Shown here in pieces: positions 60,177-64,000 of a DNA stretch of 64,000 nucleotides. The notes below the pieces were generated by a model. The model was given only the letters and a program-made list of their open reading frames with translations, did not search any database and was not told where the DNA came from. The stretch comes from Variovorax fucosicus (GTDB lineage: Bacteria > Pseudomonadota > Gammaproteobacteria > Burkholderiales > Burkholderiaceae_C). A program made the position numbers and the translations under genes. Position 1 is the first letter of the stretch. Each line of letters starts with the position of its first letter. The stretch lies in the NCBI RefSeq assembly GCF_030316825.1, contig NZ_JASZYU010000003.1, positions 434,001 to 498,000 on the forward strand. The letters run 5' to 3'.

Positions 60177-61340
60177 ATGGGCCATTCCGAATCCCTGCCG
60201 CTCGCGCGAATCAGCGACGAGCTTCTTGCGAGCCTGCGCGACGAGTTCGCGGCGACTGCCGCTGAACACGACGAGCGCGCCAGCTTTCCACATGCGAACT
60301 TCGAACGCCTGGGGGCATTGAACCTGCTCGCGCTGACAGTGCCGGTCACCCATGGTGGTCTCGGCGGTGGGTTGGCCGACGCCGCGCGGGTTGTTAGCGC
60401 CGTCGGCGGGGGCGAGGCATCGACAGGCCTCCTGCTGGCCATGAGCTACCTGATGCATCACACGCTGGGGCGCAATCCTCCCGAGGGCTACGACACCATC
60501 GCGCGCGCCGCCGTTGAAGGCCGCGGCGTGCTCAACGCGTTGCAGGCCGAGCCCGACCTTGGCTCCGCGATCCGCGGTGGCTTGCCGGGCACCATCGCGA
60601 CCCAGCAGGCTGACGGCAGCTGGCGTGTCAGCGGCCGCAAGGCCTATGCGACGGGCAGTCCCATTGTGCGCTGGTGGCTCGTTTTCGCGCGCACCGGTCC
60701 TGACGATGCGCCGTTGGTGGGAACTGTGCTGGTTCCCGGCGACGCCGCCGGCCTGACGGTGGAACCCCGCTGGAACCACGCTGGCCTGCGCGCGACCGCA
60801 AGTCACGACATCCGCCTCGACGATGTCGTCGTGCCGGCGGCGAATGCGCTCGGCTTCCATCCACCGGGTTCACCGGCAGCGAAGGCACGGCGCGCCGTGG
60901 TGGAGGTCTGGAACGGTGTGTTGATCGCCGCACTCTACGACGGCATCGCCCGCGCCGGTCGCGATTGGTTGCTGCGCTTCCTGCACGAGCGCAAACCCTC
61001 CAATCTGGGCGCGTCGCTCGCGACGGTGCCGCGCTTGCAGGGCGTCGTCGGTGAGATCGAGTCGCTGCTACTGGTGAACCGCACCTTGATCGACGATGCT
61101 GCACGCCGCGCCGACGCCGCACAGACGCCGGATCCGCTGCATGCCCAGCAGGTCAAGCAGCTTGCGACGGGCAATGCCGTGCGTGCGCTGGAACTGGCGC
61201 TGTCGATCACCGGCAATCACGGACTGGACCGGGCAAATCCGTTGGAGCGGCACTACCGCGATGCGCTGTGCGGCCGCGTGCACGCGCCGCAATCCGACAC
61301 CGTTCTGCTCAATGCCGGCAAGGCTGCGCTCGGCGTCTGA
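60177..61340 (+). CDS. Acyl-CoA dehydrogenase-fold flavoprotein (SfnB/DszC-like)
   Basis: Protein of 387 residues with the dehydrogenase fold but degenerate motifs: GRKAYATGSPIVRWWLVFA in place of the standard substrate loop, GLRATASHDIRLDDVVVPA typical of the fold, and the end SITGNHGLDRANPLERHYRD with VHAPQSDTVLLNAG, where true dehydrogenases have EGT. This is the pattern of FMN-dependent monooxygenases and sulfur-acquisition SfnB/DszC relatives. With an OYE before it and a peptide-type importer after it, a peripheral desulfonation or oxidation role is possible. Confidence 0.8.
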   Translation: MGHSESLPLARISDELLASLRDEFAATAAEHDERASFPHANFERLGALNLLALTVPVTHGGLGGGLADAARVVSAVGGGEASTGLLLAMSYLMHHTLGRNPPEGYDTIARAAVEGRGVLNALQAEPDLGSAIRGGLPGTIATQQADGSWRVSGRKAYATGSPIVRWWLVFARTGPDDAPLVGTVLVPGDAAGLTVEPRWNHAGLRATASHDIRLDDVVVPAANALGFHPPGSPAAKARRAVVEVWNGVLIAALYDGIARAGRDWLLRFLHERKPSNLGASLATVPRLQGVVGEIESLLLVNRTLIDDAARRADAAQTPDPLHAQQVKQLATGNAVRALELALSITGNHGLDRANPLERHYRDALCGRVHAPQSDTVLLNAGKAALGV

Positions 61341-61382
61341 ACCGAGCCGCCGAACGCCCTGCACTTTCAACCAAGTCATCCC

Positions 61383-62999
61383 ATGCCCTTTCTCCTTCCT
61401 GCCTGCGCCCTGCGTCGACTCTTGTTCTCCCTCGCGGCAGCGGCGCTGTTTGCTGGCCCGCTCGCCGCTTCCGCACAATCGCCCGTCCGCGGCGGCACGC
61501 TGGTCGTGGTTTCCAACCCCGGTGAACCCGCCGTCTTGACGGCAGCCTTCAACCAGCAGGGCGCTGTCGCCGCCATTTCCACCAAGATCTTCGACGGCCT
61601 CGTGCGTTTCGGGGAGAACTTCAAGCTCGAGCCCGAACTCGCGACCAGTTGGGATGTGAGCAAGGACGGCAAGGAAATGCGTTTCAAGCTGCGCCCCAAC
61701 GTCAGGTGGCACGACGGCAAGCCCTTCACCTCTGCCGATGTCAAGTTCACCTTCGAGCAAGTTTGGCTCAAGGTGCATCCGCGCGCGCGCTCCACCTTCG
61801 CCGCGGTCGAATCGATCGAGACACCCGATCCCTTGACGGTGGTGCTCAAGCTGCGCAACCCGTCGGGCGTGATCCTGAGCGCACTCAACAGTGCAGAGTC
61901 GCAGATCCTTCCTAAGCACCTCTATGAAGGTACGGACATCGTGCGCAATCCCTGGAACGCCAAGCCGGTGGGCACGGGGCCGTTCCGTTTCAAGGAGTGG
62001 GTGCGTGGTGATCGCATCGTCCTGGAGCGAAACCCCGACTATTGGGACGCTGGAAAGCCCTATCTCGACCAAGTGGTCTATCGCACTATTCCTGACGCCA
62101 CCGCGCGCTATGCGGCCTTCGAGACCGGCGCCGTTCAGTATGGCGTGCTCAGCCCCATATCGATCAACGACCTCGAACGCGCGCAGAAGAACAAGAACCT
62201 GCAGGTCGAGTTCCGCGGCTACGAATGGCTCGCGTCGAGCAACGTGCTGGAGTTCAACGTGCGCAAGCCGCCATTCAACGACGTGCGTGTGCGGCGCGCA
62301 GTGGCGCATGCGATCGACCTCCAGGCCATGTCGAAGGTCACGGCACGTGGGTTTGCCAAGCCGGGCACGTCGCCGGTGCTGTCGACGCAGACACGCTTCT
62401 TCACGTCTGATCTGCCCATCTATCCCTTCGACGTGAAACAGGCCGATCGCCTGCTGGACCAGGCCGGCCTTCCCCGCAAGGGAGACGGCGTGCGCTTTGC
62501 CGTCACCCTCGACTGGTTGCCTTTCGGCGAGACCTTCCTGCGCTATGGCGAGTTCGTCAAGCAATCGCTGCGCCGCGTGGGCATCGACGTGACGATCCGT
62601 GGGCAGGACCTGCCCCAATTCATGCGGCGGGTCTACAGCCAGAACGACTTCGACCTCATCGTCACACACCGCGCCGGTTTCGGCGACCCGCAGATCGGCA
62701 CCGACCGGCTCTACTGGTCGAAGACGATCCTGAAGGACGTGCCATGGTCCAACGGCTCGGGCTACAGCAGCCCGGCAATGGACGGCCTGATCGAGGCGGC
62801 CCATGAGGCACCAACCGAAGATCGCCGCATCGAACTCTACAAGAAGGTGCAGCGCCAGGCCCAGACCGACATCCCCAACTTCACCCTGCTCGAGAACCGG
62901 ATGTACACCATTGCGTCAGCGCGCGTGCGGGGCCTGAGCACGGGGTCGGACGGGTCCTATGAGTCACTGAAGAACGTATGGCTGGCGCCCGCCCCCTGA
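61383..62999 (+). CDS. ABC transporter substrate-binding protein, family 5 (peptide/opine/nickel type)
   Basis: Periplasmic protein of 538 residues. Signal peptide with a hydrophobic LLFSLAAAALFAGPLAASAQ ending at about residue 33, then GGTLVVVSNPGEPAV, IFDGLVRFGENFKLEPELAT and SWDVSKDGKEMRFKLRPNVRWHDGKPFTSADV, the family 5 hallmark. FNVRKPPFNDVRVRRAVAHA is the second conserved block. Its end overlaps the permease start by 22 bases. Confidence 0.93.
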   Translation: MPFLLPACALRRLLFSLAAAALFAGPLAASAQSPVRGGTLVVVSNPGEPAVLTAAFNQQGAVAAISTKIFDGLVRFGENFKLEPELATSWDVSKDGKEMRFKLRPNVRWHDGKPFTSADVKFTFEQVWLKVHPRARSTFAAVESIETPDPLTVVLKLRNPSGVILSALNSAESQILPKHLYEGTDIVRNPWNAKPVGTGPFRFKEWVRGDRIVLERNPDYWDAGKPYLDQVVYRTIPDATARYAAFETGAVQYGVLSPISINDLERAQKNKNLQVEFRGYEWLASSNVLEFNVRKPPFNDVRVRRAVAHAIDLQAMSKVTARGFAKPGTSPVLSTQTRFFTSDLPIYPFDVKQADRLLDQAGLPRKGDGVRFAVTLDWLPFGETFLRYGEFVKQSLRRVGIDVTIRGQDLPQFMRRVYSQNDFDLIVTHRAGFGDPQIGTDRLYWSKTILKDVPWSNGSGYSSPAMDGLIEAAHEAPTEDRRIELYKKVQRQAQTDIPNFTLLENRMYTIASARVRGLSTGSDGSYESLKNVWLAPAP

Positions 63000-64000
63000 C
63001 GGCAGTGGTCGAGCCCGGATCGACGGTGTCCGCGGCTGGCGCTCGCGCGCGCGGGCGTGGCTACGTCCTCGGGCGCATCGTCCAGATGGTGCCGACGCTG
63101 TTCCTCATCTTGCTGACGGCGTTCGTCCTGCTGCAACTGGCCCCGGGCGACATGGTCCAGGTGCTGGCGGGCGAGGCCGGCGGCGGTTCGCCCGAGTACC
63201 TGGCGAGCCTGCGCCAGAGCTTCGGGCTTGATCAACCGATCCACATGCAATTTCTGCTCTACGCGCGCAACGTGCTGTCGGGAAACCTCGGATTTTCCTT
63301 CCGCAACAACGCGACGGTGACGGCGCTGATCGGCGCGCGACTGGGCCCGACGCTGCTGCTTGCCGTGGCCGGGCTGGTCGTGGCAGTGGTGGTGGGCGTC
63401 GCGGCGGGCACCCTGGCCGCCGCACGGCGTGGGCGGCCCCTCGATCGCTTCATCGGCATTGCCGCACTGCTGGTCTACGCGACGCCTGGCTTCCTGCTGG
63501 GCATCGGCCTGATGCTGATGTTTGCGGTGGCGCTGCCCTGGCTGCCCGTCGGCGGCTTCATGGAATCCCATGGCCTCGCGGGTGACTGGCAGCGCGCGCT
63601 GAGCGTGGCCCGCCACCTGGTGCTGCCTGCGATCACGCTCGGCGCCTTGCACGCCGCCATCTATGCGCGCTTCACGCGAGCCGCCATGCTCGAGGTATAC
63701 GGACAGGACTTCGTGCGCACCGCGCGTTCCAAGGGGCTGACGGCACGGCGCATCACGGTGCGCCACGTGCTGCGCAATGCGCTGCTGCCGCTGGTGACCG
63801 TCGTCGGCATGCAGACCGGCGCGCTACTCAGCGGAGCCATCCTGGTGGAGACAGTGTTTGCCTGGCCCGGGCTGGGTCGGCTTGCCTTCGAGGCGATGCA
63901 GCAGCGCGACTACAACCTCCTGGCCGGCTTGATCCTGTGCAGCGGCACACTGGTCGTGTTGGTCAATCTGGCGGTCGACCTGCTCTATGCCGTCCTGGAC
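62978..64000 (+). CDS. ABC transporter permease DppB/OppB type, cut by right edge
   Basis: Inner-membrane protein, 341 codons visible and open at the edge. ATG at 62978 lies inside the binding-protein end. After a polar N-terminus of about 30 residues comes YVLGRIVQMVPTLFLILLTA, the DppB first segment, then YLASLRQSFGLDQPIHMQFL, LARHLVLPAITLGA-like loop (VARHLVLPAITLGALHAAIY) and the ATPase-docking region DFVRTARSKGLTARRITVRH. The second permease and ATPases presumably follow outside the window. Confidence 0.9.
   Translation, partial: MAGARPLTAVVEPGSTVSAAGARARGRGYVLGRIVQMVPTLFLILLTAFVLLQLAPGDMVQVLAGEAGGGSPEYLASLRQSFGLDQPIHMQFLLYARNVLSGNLGFSFRNNATVTALIGARLGPTLLLAVAGLVVAVVVGVAAGTLAAARRGRPLDRFIGIAALLVYATPGFLLGIGLMLMFAVALPWLPVGGFMESHGLAGDWQRALSVARHLVLPAITLGALHAAIYARFTRAAMLEVYGQDFVRTARSKGLTARRITVRHVLRNALLPLVTVVGMQTGALLSGAILVETVFAWPGLGRLAFEAMQQRDYNLLAGLILCSGTLVVLVNLAVDLLYAVLD

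Overview
The window looks like the chromosome of a high-GC betaproteobacterium of the Burkholderiales, probably a Comamonadaceae member such as Variovorax. This is inferred from base composition, the style of the intergenic regions and the dense catabolic gene content. It is almost wholly catabolic: CoA-thioester enzymes, sugar-acid enzymes, ABC importers and their regulators. No RNA genes and no CRISPR array were seen. Many short gene relics lie between the intact genes.

Layout. 0-4 kb: an edge-truncated small protein, a DUF6351 lipoprotein and a divergent Crp/Fnr regulator. 4-9.6 kb: a divergent sugar-acid-like locus (FAH-family hydrolase, MhpD-like hydratase and IclR on minus; FAH-type dehydratase and UxaA-type dehydratase on plus). 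9.6-18.0 kb: a sugar-type ABC importer (ATPase on minus; two permeases and a Tat-exported binding protein on plus), an IclR regulator flanked by paired operators, and AroE-like, Gfo/Idh/MocA and cupin genes. 18.03-18.36 kb: integrase and IS3 relics.

18.36-51.6 kb: a very GC-rich acyl-CoA catabolic block. It holds SDR, AraC and GntR regulators, three acyl-CoA dehydrogenases, a phosphotransferase-like protein, three CoA ligases, crotonases, a thiolase, a FadB/FadJ-like fusion, a FadH-type reductase, a LivHMGF importer, a biotin-dependent acyl-CoA carboxylase (alpha and beta), and TIGR03084, DUF2156 and DUF2889 proteins. AtuA lies at its right border. The carboxylase beta - acyl-CoA dehydrogenase - carboxylase alpha - crotonase operon plus AtuA resembles the acyclic terpene (Atu) pathway, or the related leucine/isovalerate (Liu) pathway.

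The main result is a shared promoter architecture. Eleven promoters in this block, plus one weaker one just beyond it, carry a box close to GCAGCSAGTYSGCRCAAGAC followed at a fixed 17 bases (18 once) by a -10 hexamer, mostly TAnnCT. The AraC gene at 19218-20069 has such a box in front of itself, so it is the natural candidate activator. A separate perfect palindrome, ATTGTC-T-GACAAT, overlaps the -10 of one of these promoters and recurs in degenerate form before the GntR gene, suggesting a second, repressive layer.

51.6-64 kb: lower-GC and mixed. It holds most of AtuA (the composition change falls inside the gene), a degenerate dethiobiotin-synthetase-like protein, a thiolase, an alpha/beta hydrolase, an SDR with a divergent DJ-1/AraC regulator, an Old Yellow Enzyme lacking key active-site residues behind a palindromic operator, an acyl-CoA-dehydrogenase-like flavoprotein, and the start of a peptide-type ABC importer that runs off the right edge.
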